From Bacteroidales bacterium (lineage in GTDB: Bacteria; Bacteroidota; Bacteroidia; Bacteroidales; VadinHA17), in the NCBI GenBank assembly GCA_016715075.1, contig JADKBK010000004.1:1-64000 (forward strand): a DNA stretch of 64,000 nt, in the 5' to 3' direction. Shown here one piece after another: positions 46,639 through 56,336 of this stretch. Position 1 is the first letter of the stretch. Every line of letters starts with the position of its first letter. The notes under the pieces are model-generated. The model worked only from the letters and a program-made list of their open reading frames with translations. It had not been told where the DNA came from and made no database searches. A program made the position numbers and the translations under genes.

Positions 46639-49461
46639 ATGGAAGTGAAAAATAATATTCTTCTGGATAATAGTAATGTAACCGGACAAAAAGCGTCAGA
46701 GTTGACTATGGAATTAAGTGAATCAAGGTACCGGAAGATTATTGAGAGTATAAGTGAGGCTGTATATGAAATAGACAGTAAGGGAGTTGTGATTTATATA
46801 AGTCCTTCAATTGAAAAGCTGACAGGTTATACTCCGGAGGAAATCACAGGTACGACTATTCTGAATTTCATTGATGACAGAGGCTATTCACTTAAGGAAC
46901 GTATTCAGGAGCTGAAAAGCAGAAAGGATATTAATGGTGAATTTATGCTGCTGACTAAAGCCGGTGAAGAATGCTGGATCAGGTTCTCAACGAATGCAAA
47001 ATTTACTGATGAAGTATTTACCGGCGGATACGGAATATTGTATGATGTAAGTGAAAAGAAAAAAACTGAAGTAGCACTTCAGCAAAACGAAGAAAAGTAC
47101 CGTCTCCTAGCTGAAAATATCTCTGATGTGATATGGGTTTATCACCTGCCTGCGAAGGAATTCACCTACATGAGTCCTTCAGTATATAATCTGAGGGGAG
47201 TAGCTTTAACCGAAGCAAAGAACCGTAAACTGGAAGATGATCTTGCAGAAGACTCGGTAAAGACCATGCAGCAGCGAATTGCTTCCACTCTGCCAAAGTT
47301 CCTTGCTGATCCAACACAGAAAGCCTGTTATCTTGATGAAGTTCAGATCAGAAAAAATGACGGTTCAATGATCTGGATTGAAACGAATTCTCACTTTAAT
47401 ATGACTAAAAGCGGAGAGATCGAGATTATAGGTGTCTCTCGAAATATCGAGAGCAGGAAACAGTCGGAAATGTATCTGCAAAAGTATGCGGAAGAAATTG
47501 GAATATCAGAAGAAAAGTTTTACAGCATATTCAATAACAGCCCTGTTTCGATGGTCATTACCGATCCGCAGTCCTTATTGATAATGGATGTCAATGAGGA
47601 GATGGTAACCAAACTGGGATTGAATAAGAAAGATATAATCGGGAAGAAATTGTCGGAGCTTGGTTTCGATCTCCGGGGCAGACAGTATGATGATATTGTT
47701 AAGACTCTGACTTCCGGTAAAAGTATAAGGAATTACGAATCTTCAATAATGACATGGACAGGTGAAAAGCTGGATTTTCTTGTTTCAGTAGATTTTACCA
47801 GGCTCAAGGGTTATGAATATTTTCTGCTTACGGCCATTGACATAACCCAGATCAAAAAGAATGAAACCAGGATCAGGCATCTTAATTCACAACAGAAGCT
47901 GATTGCAGATATCTCCCAGTTCATAAACCTTCCTGCAGATTTCAGGGACGTTCTTACTGAAGTTCTGAAAAAGATAGGTTATCATACAGGTGTCAGCAGG
48001 GTTTATATTTTTGAGGATTCTCCTGATGGAACCACTACAAGCAATACTTACGAGTGGTGTAATGATGGAATAGATACACAAAAGAAGACAATGAAGGAGA
48101 TCCCGTATAATCTCATTCCATCATGGAAAAAAATAATGAGAAAGGAAGGAAGGATATTCTCCGAGAACGTTAAGGAACTACCGATGGATATTCTTCTTAT
48201 TCTTGAACCTCATGATATTAAGTCCATCATGGTATATCCGTTGTATGTTGAAAACAAATCTGTCGGTTTTATAGGTTTTGATGAATGTGGTAAACACGTT
48301 ACCTGGAGATCGGATGAGATAGAATTATTAAGGACGGTATCCAATATTATCTCAAATGCTTTTGCCAGGAAACAGATGGTTGACAGGCTGGAAAACAGTG
48401 AATTAAGATTAAAACTGGCTATAGAAAGTGCAAAGGAGGGCTTGTGGGACTGGAATATTGAATCCGGGGAGGTCTTCTTCAGCGATGTCTGGTGTAAACT
48501 GATGGAATGTCAGCCTGATAAATCAGTGGATAGTGTTTCAAACTGGGAGAACAGGGTTCACCCTGATGATAAGGTAAGGGTGACGAAGGCATTGAATGCC
48601 CATCTGAAGGGAGAAACTTCATTTTATGAAGCCGTTTACCGGGTTAACTCCAGGAATGGGAAACTAAAATGGCTTCTCGAACATGGCATGGTAGTCGGAA
48701 GAAACTCTCTGAGACAGCCTTTAAGAGCTATTGGGATGATAATTGATATCACCGGTCAGAAAGAGATTGAGAAACTACTGAAGGAATCGGTTGAAAGCCA
48801 GCAAAAGTTATTCTCAATTATTGCACACGACCTCCGGGGTCCTTTGGGAAATTTCGTTCAGATCCTTGAACTGATTACAAACGGAGGCGATTTGGATGAG
48901 GAGAATAAAAATATGTTCCTGAATGAGTTGAGAACAGCATCAGGAAGCACATTTGCACTTCTCGAAAACCTTTTGAACTGGAGCAGATGCCAGACCAACA
49001 CTATCAAAATTGAATTGGCACAACAGAATATTTTAAAAATGCTGAATGAAAATGTTGAGCTGATGGGAATTGCCTTAAGAAAGAAAAATATTGAGCTTGT
49101 TGTCAAGGTGGATGAAAAGCTTACTGCACTTTGTGATGTACAATCCATTAATCTGGTTATCAGGAATCTGTTGTCAAATGCAATCAAATTCACAAACAGG
49201 AATGGTAAGATTGGCATATCAGCAATTACTAGGGGCAAATTCATTGAGATAGAGGTTTGTGATAATGGTACTGGCATGGATAAAAATACTTTGGACAGGT
49301 TATTTGAGCAGGGATCATTCCATTCCAGATTCGGTACTGAACGTGAGAAGGGATCTGGTCTGGGATTGCTTCTATGTAAAGATTTCGTTGAAAGAAACGG
49401 GGGAGAAATCAGGGTTGTGAGCGAACAGGGAGAGGAAGCAGGTTCGTCTTTACACTGGTAA
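46639..49461 (+). CDS. PAS/GAF sensor histidine kinase, 3' end frameshifted
   Basis: 940 residues as read, cytoplasmic. PAS domains at about 25-145, 150-275 and 290-410; GAF at about 425-580 (VSRVYIFEDSPDG ... KSVGFIGFDECG); a further PAS at about 590-715 (SAKEGLWDWNIESGEVFFSD). Then HisKA with SIIAHDLRGPLGNF (His730) and HATPase_c with NLLSNAIKFT, VCDNGTGM and GSGLGLLLCKDFVERNGG. The frame ends VVSEQGEEAGSSLHW. Adding one base near 49430 instead gives GSRFVFTLVKH and a stop at 49469, the expected terminal strand of the ATPase fold (compare the previous kinase). So the last residues are probably an indel artefact. Otherwise a complete kinase. Confidence 0.9.
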   Translation: MEVKNNILLDNSNVTGQKASELTMELSESRYRKIIESISEAVYEIDSKGVVIYISPSIEKLTGYTPEEITGTTILNFIDDRGYSLKERIQELKSRKDINGEFMLLTKAGEECWIRFSTNAKFTDEVFTGGYGILYDVSEKKKTEVALQQNEEKYRLLAENISDVIWVYHLPAKEFTYMSPSVYNLRGVALTEAKNRKLEDDLAEDSVKTMQQRIASTLPKFLADPTQKACYLDEVQIRKNDGSMIWIETNSHFNMTKSGEIEIIGVSRNIESRKQSEMYLQKYAEEIGISEEKFYSIFNNSPVSMVITDPQSLLIMDVNEEMVTKLGLNKKDIIGKKLSELGFDLRGRQYDDIVKTLTSGKSIRNYESSIMTWTGEKLDFLVSVDFTRLKGYEYFLLTAIDITQIKKNETRIRHLNSQQKLIADISQFINLPADFRDVLTEVLKKIGYHTGVSRVYIFEDSPDGTTTSNTYEWCNDGIDTQKKTMKEIPYNLIPSWKKIMRKEGRIFSENVKELPMDILLILEPHDIKSIMVYPLYVENKSVGFIGFDECGKHVTWRSDEIELLRTVSNIISNAFARKQMVDRLENSELRLKLAIESAKEGLWDWNIESGEVFFSDVWCKLMECQPDKSVDSVSNWENRVHPDDKVRVTKALNAHLKGETSFYEAVYRVNSRNGKLKWLLEHGMVVGRNSLRQPLRAIGMIIDITGQKEIEKLLKESVESQQKLFSIIAHDLRGPLGNFVQILELITNGGDLDEENKNMFLNELRTASGSTFALLENLLNWSRCQTNTIKIELAQQNILKMLNENVELMGIALRKKNIELVVKVDEKLTALCDVQSINLVIRNLLSNAIKFTNRNGKIGISAITRGKFIEIEVCDNGTGMDKNTLDRLFEQGSFHSRFGTEREKGSGLGLLLCKDFVERNGGEIRVVSEQGEEAGSSLHW

Positions 49462-49503
49462 AACACTGACCAGATCTGAATCGAAATATTTTGATTTAAA
49501 ATA

Positions 49504-52500
49504 ATGACTAAGGAAACATTGAACGGATTACTGCTGGAACTGATAATATCTAACGAATTTTCGGGAGATGAGTTACTTACAGTTACCAGGTCGCTTGAGA
49601 ATTACCTTAAATACATAAAATGTACGAAAGGTGCAGTCCTCAGGACCAAAAGCGGCAGTATCGAAATATTGGCTTCCCTGCCCTCGCATACCGAAATTGA
49701 TCCTTCTTGGTATATACTCGCCGGGATTATTGAAGAAAAACTGTCAAAAACTGCCACTGTTACCAGAGAGTTGATATTGGATGAAATCATTTATTATTCA
49801 TTTAAGCTGGATGGCTATGGGTATCTTATCCTGGGAAATGAGGTGCCGCTTCCTGAAGAACTGGTGAATAGCCTCGGACCTGTTGCCTCTAACCTTGGAA
49901 GAGCACTATTAATGATTTCCGAGCTGGAATACCTGAAAAGGTCCTCACAGCAAATGGAGAAGCTTGCGTTTGTTGCAGCAAAGACGCACGACATAATTAT
50001 AATAGCCGACAGTGAGGGATTAATAACTTATGTAAATAAGGCATATGAAGATTCTACCGGCTTTACCTTTAGTGAGGTGGAAGGGAAGAAACCCGGAGAT
50101 TTTGTACATGGTCAGGAGACTGATCCGGTTACTTTAACCAGGATCAGGAATGCTCTTCACGAAAGAAGGTCAATACATGAGGAGGTATTGAACTATACCA
50201 AATCAGGGAAAAAATTCTGGCAGGCAATGACTATTGAACCGGTATTTGACTCTGATGGGAAATGTATAGCCTGGGTTTCTATCAGCAGGGATATTACAGA
50301 ACGCAAAAATGCAGAAAAAGAGATAAGAAGGAAAGAGGAGATGCTGCGTTCAGTTGCAATATCAGCCGATGAGTTTCTCTCAAACAGCGATTTCCTGGAT
50401 GCTATTGCAAAGAACCTGCCAATAATTGGAAAAGCTGTTGATGTTGATCGTGTCTACCTTTTCCAGAACAGCTACGACGAAAATAACATGATTATCACAT
50501 CCCAGAGGATGGAATGGAATTCAGGAGTAGCAGATCCTCAGATAGATAATCCAAGGATGCAAAATATTCCGATAGAGATTTTTGATTCATTTCTTGAAGA
50601 CCTTTATCAAAAAAAACCGTTTAATACAATTGTCTCCGAATTACCTGCAGGTATGGCTTATAAAGCTATACTTGAAGCACAGGATATCCAGTCGATCCTC
50701 ATAATCCCGATCTTCATTAAGGGCGATTTCTGGGGACTCGTAGGATATGATGAATGTAAATACGAACGTATCTGGGCTGAGGATGAGATCTCCATCCTGA
50801 AGAGCTTTTGTATTACTATCTCCTCTGCAATTGAACGTTCGGAGATCATGGAGGAATTGTTTAACCTCTCATTGTTCCCCCAGGAGAATCCTGATCCTCA
50901 ATTCAGGATTGATCTCGAAGGAAAGATTATCCTTCGGAACAGGTCCGCAGAAAATCTGACCTATCTGCTTTACAACGGATCAATCTATTCATTTGATGAT
51001 TTTGCAAGCCTGGTGGCGAGAGATATCACATCCTCTGAACCTGTCAGGGAATATGAAGTTGAGACAGACGGGAAGATATTTATTATCACCTCCCTGCTAT
51101 CTCAGAATAATATTCATATAAATAATTACGCAAATAATATTACTGAGCTTAAGAGGACGCAGAGAGACCTGGAAAGGTTATCTGTTGTTGCAAGCATAAA
51201 CCGTTCAGGTGTTTATTTCATTGACCTCGATTATAAGATAATCTATGCAAATGAAGCGCTTTTAAGGATAACCGGCTATAAACTTGACGAGGTTCTGGGA
51301 AAAACACCAATGAAACTGTTCCATGGACCTTTGACAGATCTTGGGATCTATAATAATCTCGTTAGTGCATCAAAAAATGTCCAGCCTGCAGAGGTCGATA
51401 TTATCCTTTACAGGAAGGATCGGTCGTGGTTCTGGGCTAATGTTAAAAAGCAACCTGCCGAAAATAAGGAGACAGGAATGCTGGAATTCTTTTCAATTGT
51501 GGAAGATATCAGCGAGAAAAAGCTTGCTGAAGCGACATTGAAGAAATCACAGACCATGTTGTCATCACTGGTATGCAATCTCAAGGAGGGTATCCTTATG
51601 GAGGATGAAACCAGACATATTGTAATAGCTAACGATAACTTCTGTTCGATATTCGGCATCCCGTTCAATGCCGACCTTCTTACCGGATCTGATTGCAGCC
51701 GGTCTGCAGAGGAGACAAAGCATTTGTTCAGACAGCCCGATAAATTCGTTACTCACATAAATAAGATTCTTCTCAATAATAAAGCTGTCCTGAATGAGGA
51801 AATTGAAATGATAAACGGAAAAGTATATCTGCGCGATTATATTCCTGTTATCATTAATGATGTATTGAAAGGACACCTGTGGAAATATACCGATGTCACC
51901 GAAAGCAAAAGTCATGAGAGAAGATTAATGCAGCAGGAGGCAAAGTACAGAAATATTATTGCAAACATGAGACTCGGACTTCTCGAGACAGACAATGAGG
52001 ATACGATAAGTTTCGTGAATCAGCAGTTTTGTGAAATGTCGGGTTATTCTGCTGAAGAATTATATGGCAGAAAGTCAATCGATCTGCTGGTCTCATCCGA
52101 CTATACAAGAACTGTCAGGGAGAAGAATAATCTCAGATATGACGGAATTTCAGACACTTACCAGGGTCAGGTTAAGGTAAAGAATGGCGATCTCAGGTGG
52201 TGGCTTACCACTGGAGGGCCTAATTTTAATGATCAGGGCGTTCTTGTTGGTACGGTTGGAATCTCCGTTGATATCACCAATCAGAAGCTGCTCGAGGAGG
52301 AACTTAAAATAGCCCATAAAACAGCTGAAGAATCAGCCAATGCAAAAGAGGCTTTCCTGGCAAATATGAGCCACGAGATAAGAACCCCGCTTAATGTAGT
52401 AATCGGTATGATCAGGGAGCTTTCAAGGGATTCGGTATCTCCCCGGCAGGATGCTTATATAAAAAATGCCGGACTGGCAAGCCAGCATCTGCTTTCAATA

Positions 52501-53826
52501 GTAAACGATATTCTTGATCTCACCAAAATAAAATCAGGACAGTTAAATCTGGATCTTGAACCATTTGATCTTATAAAGGTGATCGATGAAACAATTTCAA
52601 TACTGTCTCCCGGAGCAGTCGAGAAAATGCTTAAGATCAGCTCAATGAAATCTAATATCCTGGCTCCTGTATATATTGGAGATTCAAACAGAATCAAGCA
52701 GGTTCTTCTTAATATAGTCAGCAACTCTATCAAATTTACGGAGATGGGAGGCATCTCAATTGACTGCGCTGTTATTGAAAAAGAAGAAAAATCTCATTTA
52801 ATACAAATCAGGGTTGCAGACACAGGAATAGGGATGGATGAATCCTTCCTTGACAATATATTTGAAAAATTCTCACAGGGAGATTATGCCTCTGCAAGAA
52901 AATACGGGGGTACAGGTCTTGGCATGGCCATCTCATACGAATTGATCCAGCTCATGAAAGGGTCAATTGTAGTGACAAGCCAATTGGGAGTTGGCACAAC
53001 CGTAGAGTTCAGACTGAGCCTTGCAATAGCTCCGGAAAGCGAAATGAGGGGGGAAAGTTCAAACAGGACTTTTAATGATTTGAAAGGCAAGAATATTTTG
53101 CTGGTAGAAGATAATGATCTAAACCGAATGGTGGCTCTTAATTCACTTAATTTTTACGGAATTAAGGTTGTGGAAGCAATTAACGGGCTGGAGGCGATAG
53201 AGAAGCTGCGCAGCAGTACCTATGATCTCATATTGATGGATCTTCAGATGCCGGAAATGGGAGGTATCGAAGCTACAACGATTATAAGGAAAGAACTAAA
53301 GCTGAATACACCTGTAATAGCTCTAACAGCCCATGCCCTGAAATCTGAAGTCGACAAATGTCTTAATGCCGGCATGAACGATTATATAATTAAACCTTTT
53401 GAAGAGACAAAACTTATGGACGCCATCCTCAAAAATGTATCCCTGCCCGGATCAGGATCCTCCGGTTCCCAGGAAGATTCATCTCCTGAGAAACTTTATA
53501 ACCTGGAGAAACTGATTGAAATGAGCAGGGGTAATAAAGAACTGGTCAAAAAGCTCATTATGATCTTTATCGAACAGACACCTGCTGCTGTGGTGCAGAT
53601 AAAAGAAGCATGGAATATCGGTGACCTGGTTACTGTTAGAAAAACAGCCCACCGGATAAAGCCTAATATTGACAGCTTTGGAATAGAAGTACTTAAACAG
53701 GAGATCCGAAGTATTGAAAATCTGGCGGAAGAAGGTCTTTCTACATCTGAACTTGAGACGAAGATCAACTGGCTTTCCCAGGTAATTGATCAGGTCGTGG
53801 TCGAACTGGCTAAAGATAAACTCTGA
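49504..53826 (+). CDS. Hybrid histidine kinase (PAS/GAF, HisKA, HATPase, REC, Hpt)
   Basis: 1440 residues, cytoplasmic. An N-terminal region of about 150 residues without clear domain is followed by PAS (about 155-280), GAF (about 295-455, ILIIPIFIKGDFWGLVGYDEC), PAS-like segments (about 460-680, incl. SGVYFIDLDYKIIYANEAL), a divergent PAS (680-810) and PAS (815-940). HisKA has LANMSHEIRTPLNVV (His957); HATPase_c has VADTGIGMDE and GGTGLGMAISYEL. The receiver (about 1195-1315) has VEDNDLNR, Asp1246 in LILMDLQMPEMGG, and DYIIKPFEE. The Hpt domain has TAHRIKPNIDSFG (His1383). All four phosphorelay residues (H-D-H plus the ATPase) are in one chain, so the Hpt can pass phosphate to another receiver. 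The CheY-like protein 90 bases downstream is the obvious acceptor (inference). Confidence 0.93.
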   Translation: MTKETLNGLLLELIISNEFSGDELLTVTRSLENYLKYIKCTKGAVLRTKSGSIEILASLPSHTEIDPSWYILAGIIEEKLSKTATVTRELILDEIIYYSFKLDGYGYLILGNEVPLPEELVNSLGPVASNLGRALLMISELEYLKRSSQQMEKLAFVAAKTHDIIIIADSEGLITYVNKAYEDSTGFTFSEVEGKKPGDFVHGQETDPVTLTRIRNALHERRSIHEEVLNYTKSGKKFWQAMTIEPVFDSDGKCIAWVSISRDITERKNAEKEIRRKEEMLRSVAISADEFLSNSDFLDAIAKNLPIIGKAVDVDRVYLFQNSYDENNMIITSQRMEWNSGVADPQIDNPRMQNIPIEIFDSFLEDLYQKKPFNTIVSELPAGMAYKAILEAQDIQSILIIPIFIKGDFWGLVGYDECKYERIWAEDEISILKSFCITISSAIERSEIMEELFNLSLFPQENPDPQFRIDLEGKIILRNRSAENLTYLLYNGSIYSFDDFASLVARDITSSEPVREYEVETDGKIFIITSLLSQNNIHINNYANNITELKRTQRDLERLSVVASINRSGVYFIDLDYKIIYANEALLRITGYKLDEVLGKTPMKLFHGPLTDLGIYNNLVSASKNVQPAEVDIILYRKDRSWFWANVKKQPAENKETGMLEFFSIVEDISEKKLAEATLKKSQTMLSSLVCNLKEGILMEDETRHIVIANDNFCSIFGIPFNADLLTGSDCSRSAEETKHLFRQPDKFVTHINKILLNNKAVLNEEIEMINGKVYLRDYIPVIINDVLKGHLWKYTDVTESKSHERRLMQQEAKYRNIIANMRLGLLETDNEDTISFVNQQFCEMSGYSAEELYGRKSIDLLVSSDYTRTVREKNNLRYDGISDTYQGQVKVKNGDLRWWLTTGGPNFNDQGVLVGTVGISVDITNQKLLEEELKIAHKTAEESANAKEAFLANMSHEIRTPLNVVIGMIRELSRDSVSPRQDAYIKNAGLASQHLLSIVNDILDLTKIKSGQLNLDLEPFDLIKVIDETISILSPGAVEKMLKISSMKSNILAPVYIGDSNRIKQVLLNIVSNSIKFTEMGGISIDCAVIEKEEKSHLIQIRVADTGIGMDESFLDNIFEKFSQGDYASARKYGGTGLGMAISYELIQLMKGSIVVTSQLGVGTTVEFRLSLAIAPESEMRGESSNRTFNDLKGKNILLVEDNDLNRMVALNSLNFYGIKVVEAINGLEAIEKLRSSTYDLILMDLQMPEMGGIEATTIIRKELKLNTPVIALTAHALKSEVDKCLNAGMNDYIIKPFEETKLMDAILKNVSLPGSGSSGSQEDSSPEKLYNLEKLIEMSRGNKELVKKLIMIFIEQTPAAVVQIKEAWNIGDLVTVRKTAHRIKPNIDSFGIEVLKQEIRSIENLAEEGLSTSELETKINWLSQVIDQVVVELAKDKL

Positions 53827-53915
53827 TAAATCATGGTTTAACCAGGATAAACAGATAAAACAAAAATTGAATAGGTGATTTACCTTGTCTAAAAACTACT
53901 TAATTTTTATTCAGC

Positions 53916-54302
53916 ATGAAACATAAAATACTTGTTATAGATGATGAACTGAGCATACGCCTACTTTTAGAGAATTTCCTCTCTGAAGATTATGATGTTA
54001 TCAGTAAATGTGATGGTGTTGAGGCAAGTGAATGGCTTGAGGGGAATCTTCCTGATCTGATTATTTGTGATATCCAGATGCCTAATATGGACGGATACCA
54101 GTATCTCAAACAGGTCAGAAACAGGGGCTACACAAAACATACTCCGGTAATTATGCTGTCTGGAACCGACGCAAGCAAGGAGAGGATAAAATGCTACAAG
54201 CTTGGTGCACAGGATTACCTCACAAAACCTTTTAACCCTGAAGAGCTTGATGAGCTGATCAAAAAGAACCTTTTTCCGATCCATTATGCAATTAAATGGT
54301 GA
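53916..54302 (+). CDS. Stand-alone CheY-like response regulator
   Basis: 128 residues, only a receiver domain, with all residues for phosphorylation: acidic pair Asp9-Asp10 (LVIDDE), acceptor Asp52 (IICDIQMPNMDGY), Ser82 (IMLSGTD) and Lys104 (YLTKPF). No output domain, so it must act by binding another protein. It lies between the hybrid kinase and the pseudo-receiver/sugar-transferase fusion, 52 bases before the latter. A role as the link from phosphorelay to polysaccharide initiation is inferred. Confidence 0.93.
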   Translation: MKHKILVIDDELSIRLLLENFLSEDYDVISKCDGVEASEWLEGNLPDLIICDIQMPNMDGYQYLKQVRNRGYTKHTPVIMLSGTDASKERIKCYKLGAQDYLTKPFNPEELDELIKKNLFPIHYAIKW

Positions 54303-54354
54303 ATGGATTATGGATTCAGAGCAACAGCAAAATTAAATCCAACAGATTTTAATT

Positions 54355-55548
54355 ATGGAGAAAATGATTAATCTGCTATATATAGGAAACTCGGCTGAGA
54401 ATATTGAAAGGCTTAAGGAGAAGTCAATTGCTGACATCAACATTAGCGAAAATATTCTTAAAGCTGTAAATTTACTTCATTCCGGGCAGAAAATTGATGC
54501 TATTATATGTGAACTCATGGTTCCGGGAGGCAGCGGGTTCAGTATGTATGAATGGGTTAGAGAGCATTATAAATCAATACCTTTTATTCTTGTGGCTCAT
54601 GAGTTTAAGGACGAGCTCTTCCGGGAAGCATTCAACAGGGGCATTGATGATCTTTATATCACACCACTGCCACCGGCAAAAGATCTCACCGACCGGATCA
54701 GGTTTCTAAGTAATTACCGGTCACGGTCTGAAATGCCACTGCCGGAGACCCGTAAGGATCTTAAATACAGAATGCCGGTTTCAAAAAGGATCTTTGATAT
54801 TGCAGTGGCCTCAACAGTCCTGATACTAATCTCCCCGGTCCTTCTTCTCATAGCCCTTGCCATTAGATTGGAATCCAAAGGAAAGGTCTATTATATTTCA
54901 AGAAGAGTAGGACGAAAACCGTTCGATTTCTATAAACTCCGATCAATGCGCACAGGATCGGATGCTGAACTGAATAAACTTGCCAGGGAAAAAAATCAAT
55001 ATAACAATACAGTAAGGAAGCGAGAAGTTGATTTCAGCCAGCCTTGCCCCAGATGCGCTTTGCTTTGGGATGGAAAGACCTGCTCTCCCCTGATGCATAT
55101 CGGGGATAAGAATATTTGCGATTACTGGTACAATTTTCAGAAAAAGGAGATTGCCAGAAACAATTCGGCCTTCATTAAGATTGCTGATGATCCTCGGATA
55201 ACAAAAGTCGGAAAACTGATAAGAAATACAAGTATTGATGAACTTCCACAGCTCATAAACGTGCTTAAAGGGGATATGTCTATCGTAGGCAACCGTCCTC
55301 TGCCGGTCTACGAGGCCGAACTGCTCACAATAGATACGATGTCAAAGCGATTTCTTGCGCCTGCAGGTATTACAGGACTCTGGCAGGTTGAACTGCGGGG
55401 AAGGGGAGGAGAAATGTCAGAGGAGGAAAGGAAACGTCTTGATAATGAATATGCAAATCATTTTGCAGGCGACAGCTACTCTTTCTGGTATGATATCAGG
55501 CTAATCCTGAGAACTGTTCCTGCTCTTTTTCAGAAAGACACCGTGTGA
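54355..55548 (+). CDS. Pseudo-receiver fused to exopolysaccharide-initiating sugar transferase
   Basis: 397 residues. Residues about 5-118 have the receiver fold pattern, but every key position is changed: the acidic pair is Gly11-Asn12, the acceptor Asp is Glu53 (IICELMVPGGSG), the Thr/Ser is Ala81 and the Lys is Pro104 (YITPLP). Residues about 143-397 are a bacterial sugar transferase (PF02397; WcaJ/PglC type phosphoglycosyl transferase): KRIFDIAVASTVLILISPV membrane helix, YISRRVGRKPFDFYKLRSM, IRNTSIDELPQLINVLKGD with the catalytic Asp295-Glu296, MSIVGNRPLP and PAGITGLWQV. It transfers a sugar phosphate to undecaprenyl phosphate at the inner membrane. Between them, residues 231-255 add four cysteines (CPRC, C243, C255), not usual in the family. 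The stop overlaps the start region of the next gene. Confidence 0.9.
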   Translation: MEKMINLLYIGNSAENIERLKEKSIADINISENILKAVNLLHSGQKIDAIICELMVPGGSGFSMYEWVREHYKSIPFILVAHEFKDELFREAFNRGIDDLYITPLPPAKDLTDRIRFLSNYRSRSEMPLPETRKDLKYRMPVSKRIFDIAVASTVLILISPVLLLIALAIRLESKGKVYYISRRVGRKPFDFYKLRSMRTGSDAELNKLAREKNQYNNTVRKREVDFSQPCPRCALLWDGKTCSPLMHIGDKNICDYWYNFQKKEIARNNSAFIKIADDPRITKVGKLIRNTSIDELPQLINVLKGDMSIVGNRPLPVYEAELLTIDTMSKRFLAPAGITGLWQVELRGRGGEMSEEERKRLDNEYANHFAGDSYSFWYDIRLILRTVPALFQKDTV

Positions 55549-55565
55549 TAACAAAAATATACTTC

Positions 55566-56336
55566 ATGAAATTTCTTAATAAAATATTATTGTATGCCTT
55601 TTTCCTTATATGCCTTACGCATACAACTTTAGCTCAAAAAACCGTGCTGCCTGAAGACCAGTCATTCGATCCGGCAAGCGCCTTTCCCCCGATGCGTGTA
55701 ATGATAGATTCTGCAATTAAGAAAAATGCTCTTGTGAGGTACAGGGATCAGGAAATAGATTCCAAACAATATAATCTCAAAACCCAGCAGACCTCATGGA
55801 CTAAAAATGTAGGGATTCAGGCAGATACACGTTACGGAACCTTCGATAATTTTTCAACAAATACAGCAGAAGGTCAGAATCCCAGCATTCTTGCAACAAA
55901 AACAAGTCAGTTCAACTACGGAGTGGGAGCATATGTAAAAGTCCCCTTCTATGATATTTTCAATCACAAAAACCAGATAAATCAGGCGAAAACAGAACTC
56001 AGTCAGGCAGAAAGCATGGCCGAGGCACAGCGTGATGAGGTGACCCGGATGGTAATCACGCAGTATAATAATCTTATTATGAAACAAAGACTTCTCACAA
56101 TCAAATCCATAAACCTTGAAAGTTCAAAAATAAATATGGAAATGGGAGAGAAAGAGTTTAAAACCGGAGTAATCAACTTAAGCGAATATGTACGTATTTC
56201 TGATATTGTTTCGAGAGCAGAATCAGATTATGAAGCCATAAGGGCCGATTTTATTACTGCATATATGCTTCTTGAAGAGCTTACGGGAATGAAATTTAAT
56301 ATTTATATACTAAACCAGGGCAATGAAGGTAATTGA
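55566..56336 (+). CDS. Short TolC-like outer-membrane protein
   Basis: 256 residues from the ATG at 55566, which starts a good signal peptide (MKFLNKILLYAFFLICL ... TLAQ); an upstream GTG (55545) overlaps the previous stop and adds nothing. It resembles one half of a TolC/OEP protein: the N-terminal segment VMIDSAIKKNALVRYRDQEI, beta-strands near GVGAYVKVPFYDIF, then a long coiled-coil (NQAKTELSQAESMAEAQRDEVTRMVITQYNNLIMKQRLL). Full TolC proteins have two such halves and about 400-480 residues. Likely the outer-membrane or periplasmic partner of the Wzz/Wzc-like protein, whose start lies inside its last 14 bases. Confidence 0.82.
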   Translation: MKFLNKILLYAFFLICLTHTTLAQKTVLPEDQSFDPASAFPPMRVMIDSAIKKNALVRYRDQEIDSKQYNLKTQQTSWTKNVGIQADTRYGTFDNFSTNTAEGQNPSILATKTSQFNYGVGAYVKVPFYDIFNHKNQINQAKTELSQAESMAEAQRDEVTRMVITQYNNLIMKQRLLTIKSINLESSKINMEMGEKEFKTGVINLSEYVRISDIVSRAESDYEAIRADFITAYMLLEELTGMKFNIYILNQGNEGN

